A stretch of 31,378 bases of DNA from a virus, in the IMG/VR virus record IMGVR_UViG_3300042922_001140, positions 1 through 31,378 of that record, one strand, 5' to 3'. The position numbers were made by a program, and so were the translations under genes. Under the pieces are notes generated by a model. It saw only the letters and a program-made list of their open reading frames with translations, ran no database searches and had not been told where the DNA came from. Each line of letters opens with the position of its first letter. Position 1 is the first letter of the stretch. Shown piece by piece: positions 22,919 to 30,346 of the stretch.

Positions 22919-25387
22919 GTGGCAACTTATCAAGCAACAAATGCCTGTACCTGGAGAGATGGAGAATACATTCCTTCCACAACGGATAATATTCGCCAAG
23001 GAGTTTATGAACCGTTTGGGGAATGCGTAGGTGTAATGATATTTAATCTTACGGCGATTAGAAATCAATATGAAGATTATTATCCAACCAGTGCCACTCT
23101 TGAACTCACACGTGTTGCGGGAGGAGCATGGGGCAGTGATCGAACAATGACACTATATGCAGGTAATCAGACTGGCATTCCTTCGGTCAGTTCCTCCACG
23201 GATGTAACTGCATCCCGTCCTAGCAAAGTGACTTCCGGCTATAACTATACCGTATCGGCGGGAGTGGGGGATAAAACTTTTAATATAGCAACTGCTTTAA
23301 TCAATTCCATAGGAAGTGGTGCAAGCAACTGTCTTTTTATGGATGGCGGTTCTAGCACAACCAATTATATATCCTTTACCGGAAGAAATGATCTGACAAA
23401 AGTTGTTCTTAATGTTACCTGGGTCAGCCGTACAACAGATGCTGGTGCGCCCACTTCTTGTTCGGTAAATCAAACACTTGCAGAGGGTAATGTAACCCTA
23501 TCATGGAGTGGTGCAAAAGCAGGTACGAATAATGCCATTTCATCCTATGAGATTCAGTATAGTGATTCCACTAACAATAGCACTTGGGGGAGTTGGACAG
23601 CGCTTACAATTGTATCTTCAACTGCAACCAGTGGAAGTTTATCTGTTGCTCCTCCAACTACTAGAGGAAATTTCCGAAGGTTTCGTATCCGTACACGTGG
23701 TGCAGCAGGTAGTGCCTATTACTCGGTTTGGAAAGAATCATCCAATACCGTAAGAAAGAATACATTGCCTTCAGCTCCTACAACAGCAGTAGCTTTGCCG
23801 GAAATCCACAGCAATGAAACTATAACATTAAACTGGTCAGGAGCAGTAGGAGGAACGAGTGCAATTAAAGGTTACCGGGTATCAAGCCGAACATCTACGG
23901 ATAGCAGTACCTGGAGTGAATGGGGTGAACTCATAACACTCAATCTTAATGCCAATAGTGGTAGTTATAATCCAGCAGTAACAAATGTTTCAGGAACCTA
24001 TACACAGTTTAGTATTAGGACCATTGATGTTCTCGGGGCTATTTCATCAGAGAAAATAAGCAATAGTATTTTCTGCAATATTACAGCTTGTGGTGAACCG
24101 ACTGTATTTTTATTAAGCACTACAATAGCGGAAGGAAGTCTTACTCTTTCTTGGAGTGAAGCAAGTGCGGGAGCTGGTAATGCAATCACAGGTTATGAGA
24201 TAGAATACAGCGATTCTAGTGATGATAGCATTTGGGGTGCATGGATGGCATTAAAAACAATTATGTCTTCTGGCACAAGTGGAACCACAAGTGCGTCCCC
24301 TCCATCTACACGTGGATATTACCGCAGATTTAGAATTCGTACATTGGGGGCAGCAGGCAGTAGTTATTATTCTATTTGGAAGAACGCTGTAAACAATGTT
24401 CGCAAAAATACGCTACCAACACCACCTTCAATTATGACGATTTCACCAACCTTATATGAGACACCAACTGTAGTAATATCTTGGAGTGGAGCGCTACCGG
24501 GTACTAGTCCAATCAAACAATATGTAATTCAACGTAGTACAGCATATATGGGTAATCCACCATGGTCATCCTACGAAACATTAGCAACGATTGTATCTAG
24601 TGAGACATCTGGCAATTACGTGACGGAAGCATCCAATATTCCCGGAACTTCAACAAGATATCGTATCGGTGTTACAGATACATTAGATGCAGTTTCCGCA
24701 TATGTGAATAGTAATATAGTTAGGAAAAACAGCCCTCCCACAGCACCTCAAATTGGATGTCCAATGTCCGGTAGAATCACATACAATACCACACCGCACT
24801 TTTTTATCACAACAGGTATAGAACCAGATGGCCAGACACAGATTGTTCAGGTGAGACTTAACTCGGGAGTGTGGTATAACAGTGTTGATAATCCTGAGAT
24901 GTTCTCTATAAGTGGCTACCTTGGAGATAACACTAAAACCGTATTTCAATCATCGGAATTATCGTATGGAAACCATACAGTGACCATCCGGTGTTTGGAT
25001 AGTGATTTATTGACATCAAGTGTTGAGATTGGAAAAACATTTAATATTCAGTCTTCACCTTTTGAGACAATTACTGCGAATGTAACTTCTGTTAAGGCTA
25101 TGCATATTAAAGCTCTTCGTACTGCTGTTAATACCATTCGTGAATTCCACTGTATGACTCCGATTGTATGGGGTGAGGAAATCATTTCTGGTAAGACCAC
25201 AGTAGAAGTGTGGCCACAACACATAGCAGAGCTACGTGCTGCGATTGAACCTGTTATCACTAAAATTAATGGGTTTGATGAAACATCAATTTTTGACATA
25301 CCTCCAGTAGAATGGATACCTTTTGTTTTTGGTAGGCCAAAGGCAGAGGTAATAACTCAATTACAAGAGTTGATACTGATACTATAA
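22919..25387 (+). CDS. Modular tail fibre with DNRLRE-like and fibronectin III-like domains
   Basis: An 822-residue secreted-style fibre. Residues about 1-170 form a beta domain like DNRLRE/CBM-type modules (NLTAIRNQYEDYYPTSATLE, KTFNIATALIN). Four fibronectin III-like units follow (about 174-607), separated by VRKN-type linkers. Units 1 and 3 are close copies (YEIQYSDS and YEIEYSDS; RRFRIRTRGAAGSAYYSVWK and RRFRIRTLGAAGSSYYSIWK). Next is an Ig-like unit (SPPTAPQIGC to about 710). The end carries two helical signatures, KAMHIKALRTAVNTIR and WPQHIAELRAAIEPV, found in other phage fibres. The start is GTG at 22919, with GAGGTGA at 22906-22912. It probably binds the host surface. Confidence 0.82.
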   Translation: MATYQATNACTWRDGEYIPSTTDNIRQGVYEPFGECVGVMIFNLTAIRNQYEDYYPTSATLELTRVAGGAWGSDRTMTLYAGNQTGIPSVSSSTDVTASRPSKVTSGYNYTVSAGVGDKTFNIATALINSIGSGASNCLFMDGGSSTTNYISFTGRNDLTKVVLNVTWVSRTTDAGAPTSCSVNQTLAEGNVTLSWSGAKAGTNNAISSYEIQYSDSTNNSTWGSWTALTIVSSTATSGSLSVAPPTTRGNFRRFRIRTRGAAGSAYYSVWKESSNTVRKNTLPSAPTTAVALPEIHSNETITLNWSGAVGGTSAIKGYRVSSRTSTDSSTWSEWGELITLNLNANSGSYNPAVTNVSGTYTQFSIRTIDVLGAISSEKISNSIFCNITACGEPTVFLLSTTIAEGSLTLSWSEASAGAGNAITGYEIEYSDSSDDSIWGAWMALKTIMSSGTSGTTSASPPSTRGYYRRFRIRTLGAAGSSYYSIWKNAVNNVRKNTLPTPPSIMTISPTLYETPTVVISWSGALPGTSPIKQYVIQRSTAYMGNPPWSSYETLATIVSSETSGNYVTEASNIPGTSTRYRIGVTDTLDAVSAYVNSNIVRKNSPPTAPQIGCPMSGRITYNTTPHFFITTGIEPDGQTQIVQVRLNSGVWYNSVDNPEMFSISGYLGDNTKTVFQSSELSYGNHTVTIRCLDSDLLTSSVEIGKTFNIQSSPFETITANVTSVKAMHIKALRTAVNTIREFHCMTPIVWGEEIISGKTTVEVWPQHIAELRAAIEPVITKINGFDETSIFDIPPVEWIPFVFGRPKAEVITQLQELILIL
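23442..24740 (+). repeat. Duplicated fibronectin-type pair in the tail fibre gene
   Basis: Four fibronectin-like units of about 325 bases each lie at roughly 23442, 23770, 24090 and 24420. Units one and three are far more alike than units one and two, and the VRKNTLP linker recurs 650 bases apart (23749 and 24399). The arrangement is best read as duplication of a two-domain block. Confidence 0.7.
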
Positions 25388-25401
25388 GTAAATATGATAT
25401 G

Positions 25402-25429
25402 GCGCTCTTGAAAATCAGGGGCGCTTTTT
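25402..25429 (+). terminator. Terminator after the tail fibre
   Basis: GCGCTC at 25402-25407 pairs with GGGCGC at 25419-25424 (one T-G pair), followed by five T. It ends the tail transcript before the lysis genes. Confidence 0.7.
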
Positions 25430-25460
25430 GTATGCAAAAATAAGATTGGAGGATTAGAGA

Positions 25461-25898
25461 ATGAAAGAGATATGGAACAAGATACAGGCTGCATTAACAG
25501 TCGCTGGAGGATTTATTGGTTGGTTTCTCGGTGGGCTTGATGGCTTTCTCTATGCACTCATCACCTTTGTCGTAATTGATTATATAACGGGCGTGTTATG
25601 TGCAATTATTGATAAAAACCTGTGTAGTAAGATTGGAGCTAGAGGCATCTTTAAAAAGGTGCTTATTTTTGTATTGGTAGGCGTAGGGCATGTATTAGAT
25701 ACAAATGTTTTAGGAGTTGTCGGCAATACAGATGTAAATGTTTTGCGTACAGCGGTGATTTTCTTTTATCTAAGCAATGAAGGGATTTCTATCCTCGAAA
25801 ATGCTGCTCACATCGGATTACCTATCCCGGAAAAACTCAGAGATGTTTTAAAACAACTGCATAAGCGAGAAGAGGATGGGTCGCAGGAGGGTAAATAA
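25461..25898 (+). CDS. Phage holin (toxin-secretion/lysis holin family)
   Basis: A 145-residue membrane protein of the phage_holin_4 type. Hydrophobic segments lie at about 15-45 (FIGWFLGGLDGFLYALITFV), about 67-80 and about 95-105. The motif DYITGVLCAI with the following KIGARGIFKK is a strong family signature. The C-terminus is short and charged. It forms the membrane lesion that lets the amidase reach peptidoglycan. TTGGAGG at 25446-25452 lies before the ATG. Its TAA overlaps the next ATG by one base. Confidence 0.92.
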   Translation: MKEIWNKIQAALTVAGGFIGWFLGGLDGFLYALITFVVIDYITGVLCAIIDKNLCSKIGARGIFKKVLIFVLVGVGHVLDTNVLGVVGNTDVNVLRTAVIFFYLSNEGISILENAAHIGLPIPEKLRDVLKQLHKREEDGSQEGK

Positions 25899-27283
25899 TG
25901 ATTGATTTAACGAAAGTCGCAACGGTGTTCATTGGTCGGCGTGGTGAGCACCACTATCGAAATATTGAATTTGATGTATCTAGCTTATTAGAAGAGGGAT
26001 ATCCTAGTGCATCTCTAAATGCGATTTACAAAAGACCAGATGGAATTGCATATCCAGTGGTTACACATTTTGTTGATGGAGCCCTAACATGGTCACCAAG
26101 TGCAACAGATACGGTACAAGTCGGTGTAGGACGGTTAGAAATAAGAGTCACAGACGGCGATGTGGTAGGAAAAAGTGTTCGAATTCTAACCATAGTAGAG
26201 GATGCCCTTGTAGATGGGATTGTCGAACCACCGGAATCTCCCGCACAAGAGTGGTTGAATCAAGTGCTATCGGCATTAGGTGAATTAGATGTTGAAGAAA
26301 TAAATAGCCTACTTAATCTCATCTATAATCTGTTAAATGATAACTACAATTTGCTTAACACTACGCACGATCTAATCGAGGATATGAGTGAAACGTTATA
26401 CATGCGTACTGGTATTATACTCAACCATTTACATCCGATAGAAACTGCTACTGCACCTGATATGGTTAGCCGAAGAGGGGCCATCACTTTCGTGAACATA
26501 AATAGCGGCAACAACGTAGTAATCGGCTCGGTAACATATACCTTTGTTACGGCTTTGGGTAGCCCGGCTTCAAACAATGTGCAGGTTATAATTCAAGGCA
26601 CCCTTCGCAATACAGTCAAGAAACTTGCTGAAGCCATAAGGGGCATTCCAGATGCAAATGACATTGCCTATGGGTCAGGAACATCAGCAAATCCAGTTAG
26701 CACAGCCTATTGGACGAGTAGAATTTTCTCCATTGGTGATGTTACCATTCCTTCTGGTGAAAGCCTTTTCTTATTGGAAAGAGCGGAAAATGCGACGACA
26801 GCATTGATCCTTACCTCTACCGCAACAGCTACTATCAATGCATTCACCAGAGCAAGCTATTTGAGATATATCCTCAGCGGTAATGCTACCGGAGCGGGGG
26901 GCATTAATAGTGTTCGAGGACCAATGCACACATTATTGCCCATAGGCAGCGTGGTTATAGGCGGGCAGGGCGATGTGCTTTATCCGACGGCTTATGATTG
27001 TCATTTGGTTACCCTATGCCGTCAATCGGATACAAGTGAAAAAGAACTAGACTTATATATCTCAAACGATGAAGTGAACTTTACCAGAATCTCACGAAGT
27101 ACACCTATCGGTGCTGATAGTTCAAACGCTGGGTTGCATATTCATATTGAAATGCGTCAAAGCCGGGTACCTTCAGGTTATGGGTTATATGTCAATATGG
27201 GGAGTGATGGCACATCGACCAGTGCTTACTGTGATCTGAAATTTACTTATCATCTGTACCCAGTAACTCTACCAACCAACTGA
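25898..27283 (+). CDS. Baseplate upper protein-like / fibre protein between holin and amidase
   Basis: A 461-residue structural protein. The first about 110 residues (FIGRRGEHHYRNIEFDVSS, LNAIYKRPDGIAYPV, VGVGRLEIRVTDGDVVGKS) match the N-terminal pattern of BppU-like baseplate proteins. A helical stretch with many Leu and Asn (about 118-165, LLNLIYNLLNDNYNLLN) looks like a trimeric coiled coil. The C-terminal about 280 residues are beta-rich, with GGINSVRGPMHTLLPIGSVV, and end in LHIHIEMRQSRVPSGYGLYV, probably a receptor- or glycan-binding head. GGAGGG at 25887-25892 is the ribosome site. Location between lysis genes is unusual for a tail protein but recurs in clostridial phages. Confidence 0.7.
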   Translation: MIDLTKVATVFIGRRGEHHYRNIEFDVSSLLEEGYPSASLNAIYKRPDGIAYPVVTHFVDGALTWSPSATDTVQVGVGRLEIRVTDGDVVGKSVRILTIVEDALVDGIVEPPESPAQEWLNQVLSALGELDVEEINSLLNLIYNLLNDNYNLLNTTHDLIEDMSETLYMRTGIILNHLHPIETATAPDMVSRRGAITFVNINSGNNVVIGSVTYTFVTALGSPASNNVQVIIQGTLRNTVKKLAEAIRGIPDANDIAYGSGTSANPVSTAYWTSRIFSIGDVTIPSGESLFLLERAENATTALILTSTATATINAFTRASYLRYILSGNATGAGGINSVRGPMHTLLPIGSVVIGGQGDVLYPTAYDCHLVTLCRQSDTSEKELDLYISNDEVNFTRISRSTPIGADSSNAGLHIHIEMRQSRVPSGYGLYVNMGSDGTSTSAYCDLKFTYHLYPVTLPTN

Positions 27284-27302
27284 AAATTATGAGGTGATAA
27301 TA

Positions 27303-27989
27303 TTGAATTTGCATAAATTGATACTAACAAAAAATGCCTGTTATAAAGCAGGCAAAACTATAACACCAAAAGGTATTATGGTACATTCCACTGGTGCTAG
27401 TAATCCATGGCTAAAACGCTATATTGGTCCGGATGATGGTCTGCTTGGTAAGGATCGATACAATAACCATTGGAATCAAGATAAACCAGGAGGAAAGCAA
27501 GTATGTGTTCATGCCTTTATTGGCAAATTGACGGATGGTTCTATAGCTACCTACCAAACGTTGCCGTGGAACCATCGAGGGTGGCATTGTAGTAGTGGAT
27601 GGAAAGGGTCTGGCAATGACACACATATCAGTTTTGAGATTTGTGAGGATAACTTAACCGATAGATCATACTTCCGTAAGGTGTTTATTGAAGCAATAGA
27701 GCTTTGCGTGTATCTTTGCAAGTTGTATGGTCTGAATGAAAACAATATTATCTGTCATAGTGAAGGATATAAACTTGGTATAGCCAGTAACCATGCAGAT
27801 GTAATGCACTGGTTTCCAAGGCATGGTGAGACCATGGACACTTTTAGAAATGAAGTGAAAGAAAGACTTCAGGCAAAAGATGAGAAATATTATAGGATAC
27901 AGATTGGAGCATTTTCTTCCAAATCAAACGCTGAAGCCTTTCTTGATAAGGTCAAGGCTGCTGGATTTACCGATGCTATCATCAAATAA
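27303..27989 (+). CDS. N-acetylmuramoyl-L-alanine amidase with SPOR domain (endolysin)
   Basis: A 228-residue endolysin. The amidase_2 (PGRP-like) domain covers about 20-175: GIMVHSTGA gives zinc ligand His28, NHWNQDKPGGKQVCVHAFIG follows, and WNHRGWHCSSGWKGSGNDTH then ISFEICED carry the substrate site, with further His ligands later (NIICHSEG, HADVMHWF). The C-terminal about 35 residues (YYRIQIGAFSSKSNAEAFLD to the end) are a SPOR peptidoglycan-binding domain. It cleaves the bond between MurNAc and L-Ala. The TTG at 27303 is the likely start because GAGGTGAT at 27291-27298 precedes it; the in-frame GTG at 27294 lies within that site. Confidence 0.92.
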   Translation: MNLHKLILTKNACYKAGKTITPKGIMVHSTGASNPWLKRYIGPDDGLLGKDRYNNHWNQDKPGGKQVCVHAFIGKLTDGSIATYQTLPWNHRGWHCSSGWKGSGNDTHISFEICEDNLTDRSYFRKVFIEAIELCVYLCKLYGLNENNIICHSEGYKLGIASNHADVMHWFPRHGETMDTFRNEVKERLQAKDEKYYRIQIGAFSSKSNAEAFLDKVKAAGFTDAIIK

Positions 27990-28006
27990 GAATAATTTAC
28001 TGTTAA

Positions 28007-28047
28007 AGCCGTTGGGTGATTAAATTCACTTAGCGGCTATTTTTTTG
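28007..28047 (+). terminator. Terminator after the lysis genes
   Basis: AGCCG at 28007-28011 pairs with CGGCT at 28034-28038, with inner GTGA/TCAC pairing, followed by a run of T from 28040. It marks the end of the late lysis transcript. Confidence 0.8.
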
Positions 28048-28129
28048 TTATTAATATCCGGTCAAATTGATGATTTCTGTCCTTAGGAAGTTAGAGGGGT
28101 AATTCCTCAACGATTGGAGGTGCATTTTA

Positions 28130-28561
28130 ATGACAGAAGAACAGAAATTACAAATTATAAAATTGCGCGCTGATGGGTACGGCTATATCAGAGTTGCTCA
28201 AATGTTAGGTATCTCGGAAAATACAGTAAAGTCCTTTTGTCGAAGATACAATCTGACTGGAAAAGCAACAGTAGAGCTAACTAAGACACCGATCCTGTCA
28301 GGAGAAAGAATACATTTATGCATGAGCTGTGGGGTTGCAGTGAAACAGAACCCAGGACGGAAAGAGAAAAAGTTCTGCTCCGACAAGTGCAGGATGAAGT
28401 GGTGGAACAACAATCTTGACAGCGTAAAGCGTAAAGCAGTGTATGAGTATATCTGTCCTCACTGTGAAAAGTCATTTACGGTCTATGGTAATTCTCATAG
28501 GAAATATTGCAGCCATGAATGTTATGTGGCTGAACGATTTGGAGGTGTTCAGGATGAGTGA
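28130..28561 (+). CDS. HTH and zinc-finger protein of the recombination module
   Basis: A 143-residue DNA-binding protein. Residues 1-41 form a helix-turn-helix (KLRADGYGYIRVAQMLGISE, then NTVKSFCRRYNL) like sigma region 4 or resolvase-type HTH. Two zinc elements follow: CMSCG with FCSDKCRMKWW (about 64-90) and CPHCEKSF with YCSHECYVAERF (about 108-136). I recall this type, followed by a SHOCT protein and two or three large serine recombinases, in clostridial mobile elements. It may regulate the recombinases or act as a directionality factor; neither is shown here. GGAGGTG at 28116-28122 is the ribosome site. The 3' end overlaps the next gene by eight bases. Confidence 0.82.
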   Translation: MTEEQKLQIIKLRADGYGYIRVAQMLGISENTVKSFCRRYNLTGKATVELTKTPILSGERIHLCMSCGVAVKQNPGRKEKKFCSDKCRMKWWNNNLDSVKRKAVYEYICPHCEKSFTVYGNSHRKYCSHECYVAERFGGVQDE

Positions 28562-28730
28562 AGACCAGTTCCGAAATGAATTACTGTATCAGACCACAAT
28601 GAGTCTTGTTAGATCAATGATGAATAAGGACATGATTTCCGAAGAGGAATACCATGAATTTAATACAATTATGCTGGATAAATACCGCCCTATTTTCGGC
28701 ACATTATTCTCCGACATTAGCTTGAATTAG
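28554..28730 (+). CDS. SHOCT-domain small protein
   Basis: A 58-residue helical protein. The C-terminal half (MMNKDMISEEEYHEFNTIML) fits the SHOCT pattern of a short helix, an I-S-EEE-like turn and a second helix. The N-terminal half (FRNELLYQTTMSLVRSM) is an amphipathic helix. GGAGGTG at 28541-28547 selects the ATG at 28554, inside the previous gene, so it is translationally coupled. It recurs beside serine recombinases in related elements; the role is unknown. The repeated promoter-like element overlaps its stop codon. Confidence 0.8.
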   Translation: MSEDQFRNELLYQTTMSLVRSMMNKDMISEEEYHEFNTIMLDKYRPIFGTLFSDISLN

Positions 28731-28751
28731 TAGGCCTTTAGAGTGATATAT
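28722..28751 (+). promoter_or_regulatory. Repeated promoter-like element, copy 3
   Basis: TTGAAT at 28722-28727 (overlapping the SHOCT stop), 17 bases, then GATATA at 28745-28750. The core TTTAGAGTGATATAT at 28737-28751 is identical to the copies before the amidoligase cassette. It lies 23 bases before the recombinase ATG. Confidence 0.6.
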
Positions 28752-28774
28752 AGTGTTGGGAAGGAGTCGATATT

Positions 28775-30346
28775 ATGCGGAAAATAAGCAAAATAGGGGA
28801 GGCTATACCGAAGATAAAACTAATGAAAAGGGTAGCAGCCTACGCTCGTGTATCCAAAGATACCGAAGTACTTTTACATTCCTTTTCAGCCCAGATAAGT
28901 TACTATAGTTCTTTCATACAGAGAAATCCAGAATGGACTTATGTAGGTGTCTACGCAGATGAAGGAATTACTGGTACCAGCACAGAGAAGCGGGATGATT
29001 TCAAACGTCTCGTTGCAGACTGTGACGCAGGAAAAATTGACATTGTACTTACAAAGTCTATAAGCCGCTTCGCAAGAAATACAGTTGACCTTTTGGAAAC
29101 AGTCCGGCATCTGAAGGATATCGGAGTTGAGGTGCGGTTTGAAAGAGAAAACATCAGCTCCATGAGTGGAGATGGAGAACTATTGCTGACCATTTTGGCA
29201 TCCTTCGCACAAGAAGAAAGCAGAAGTATGTCGGAGAACATTAAATGGGCCATCAAAAAAGGATTTGAAAGAGGAGAACCACATTCAGCGAGTAGAGCCA
29301 TTGGTTATGAATGGGACGGTGGGCAATACCGAATTGTTCCCAAAGAAGCAGAGGTGGTTAGAATTATTTTTGAACAGTACCTTGCAGGTGTTTCCACACT
29401 ACAGTTACCTAAGTTACTTAATAAAAAAGGGGTAGTTGGAATTAATGGAAATCCATTGTCAAGGGCATCCATCAAGGACATTCTCCAAAATGAGATTTAC
29501 ATTGGAAACCTGGTGTTGCAGAAAAGCTACTCACCCAAAATAAGAAAGAGAAGTCTCAATTATGGTAAACTGCCAAAGTATCGGGTGGAAGAGGCACACG
29601 AACCGATTATCAGTAACGAGTTGTTCCAAGCGGTACAGAATGCACGTGTGGAGCGTGGTGAGACCGCATCAAATAAAAATAAGCAGGTTACTTGCTTTAC
29701 TGGCAAAATCCAATGCGGTAAATGTGGATATAAATGCAGCCGTAGAAATATTGCACATAGCAAAACAACAGAAAGAACTTCCTATAAGAGATGGGTATGT
29801 AATGCGTGTGAAACCAAGGGAAGAAAATTCTGCGATATGCAGCCGATTGATGAAGATTTACTTGGGTCGGCTTCAGCATTTGTCTTGGGAGAAAAGGTTC
29901 TGGATGAAGCTAGATTTCAAAGGGAAATCGATACGGTTTCAGTTTTCGATGATAGGATAGAATTCCTCTTTAAGAATGGAAAGATCAAGAAGTGGGCAAG
30001 GGATTACTCCTCAAAGCCGAGAGGAAGAACCTGTTTTACAGGAAGAATTAAATGTGGAAAATGCGGATCAAACTGCATTAGAAATCCAATTGCTCACAGT
30101 AAAACTACCGTTCGAGAGTATTACGAAAGGTGGACTTGCAACGGGCAGAGAAAGCATAAAATGGCTTTTTGCAATTTGAAATCATTTGATGAAGATGAAT
30201 TAAGAAAAGCTACTGCAACCTTACTTGGAGATAAGACAAATTATGAAGTAAGCTTCATCCAAGAGGTAGAAGAGGTCATCTTGTTTGATGACAAAGCCAT
30301 ATTTAATCATAAAGATGGGAGGAATTTAGAATGGCAAAGAGAGTAA
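28775..30346 (+). CDS. Large serine recombinase with duplicated zinc-ribbon region
   Basis: A 523-residue site-specific recombinase. The resolvase-type catalytic domain has YARVSK with nucleophile Ser27, then VYADEGITGTSTEKRDDFKR and SISRFARNTVDLLETV, the Arg-rich active site. The recombinase domain follows at about 170-300 (AIGYEWDGGQYRIVPKEAEV, LQNEIYIGNLVLQ). The C-terminal region holds two tandem copies of about 104 residues (about 307-410 and 420-523), each beginning CFTG(K/R)I and CGKCG. The first copy has CNAC as second ligand pair, whereas the second has CNGQ. AAGGAG at 28761-28766 precedes the ATG. It overlaps the next recombinase by 16 bases. It probably integrates and excises the element. 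Confidence 0.93.
   Translation: MRKISKIGEAIPKIKLMKRVAAYARVSKDTEVLLHSFSAQISYYSSFIQRNPEWTYVGVYADEGITGTSTEKRDDFKRLVADCDAGKIDIVLTKSISRFARNTVDLLETVRHLKDIGVEVRFERENISSMSGDGELLLTILASFAQEESRSMSENIKWAIKKGFERGEPHSASRAIGYEWDGGQYRIVPKEAEVVRIIFEQYLAGVSTLQLPKLLNKKGVVGINGNPLSRASIKDILQNEIYIGNLVLQKSYSPKIRKRSLNYGKLPKYRVEEAHEPIISNELFQAVQNARVERGETASNKNKQVTCFTGKIQCGKCGYKCSRRNIAHSKTTERTSYKRWVCNACETKGRKFCDMQPIDEDLLGSASAFVLGEKVLDEARFQREIDTVSVFDDRIEFLFKNGKIKKWARDYSSKPRGRTCFTGRIKCGKCGSNCIRNPIAHSKTTVREYYERWTCNGQRKHKMAFCNLKSFDEDELRKATATLLGDKTNYEVSFIQEVEEVILFDDKAIFNHKDGRNLEWQRE

Noticed and set aside
28048-28129. Possible attachment site or small RNA in the gap before the HTH/zinc gene
   Set aside because: Only a weak GAGG/CCTC hairpin is visible; no direct repeat, no crossover-type core and no clear promoter could be supported.
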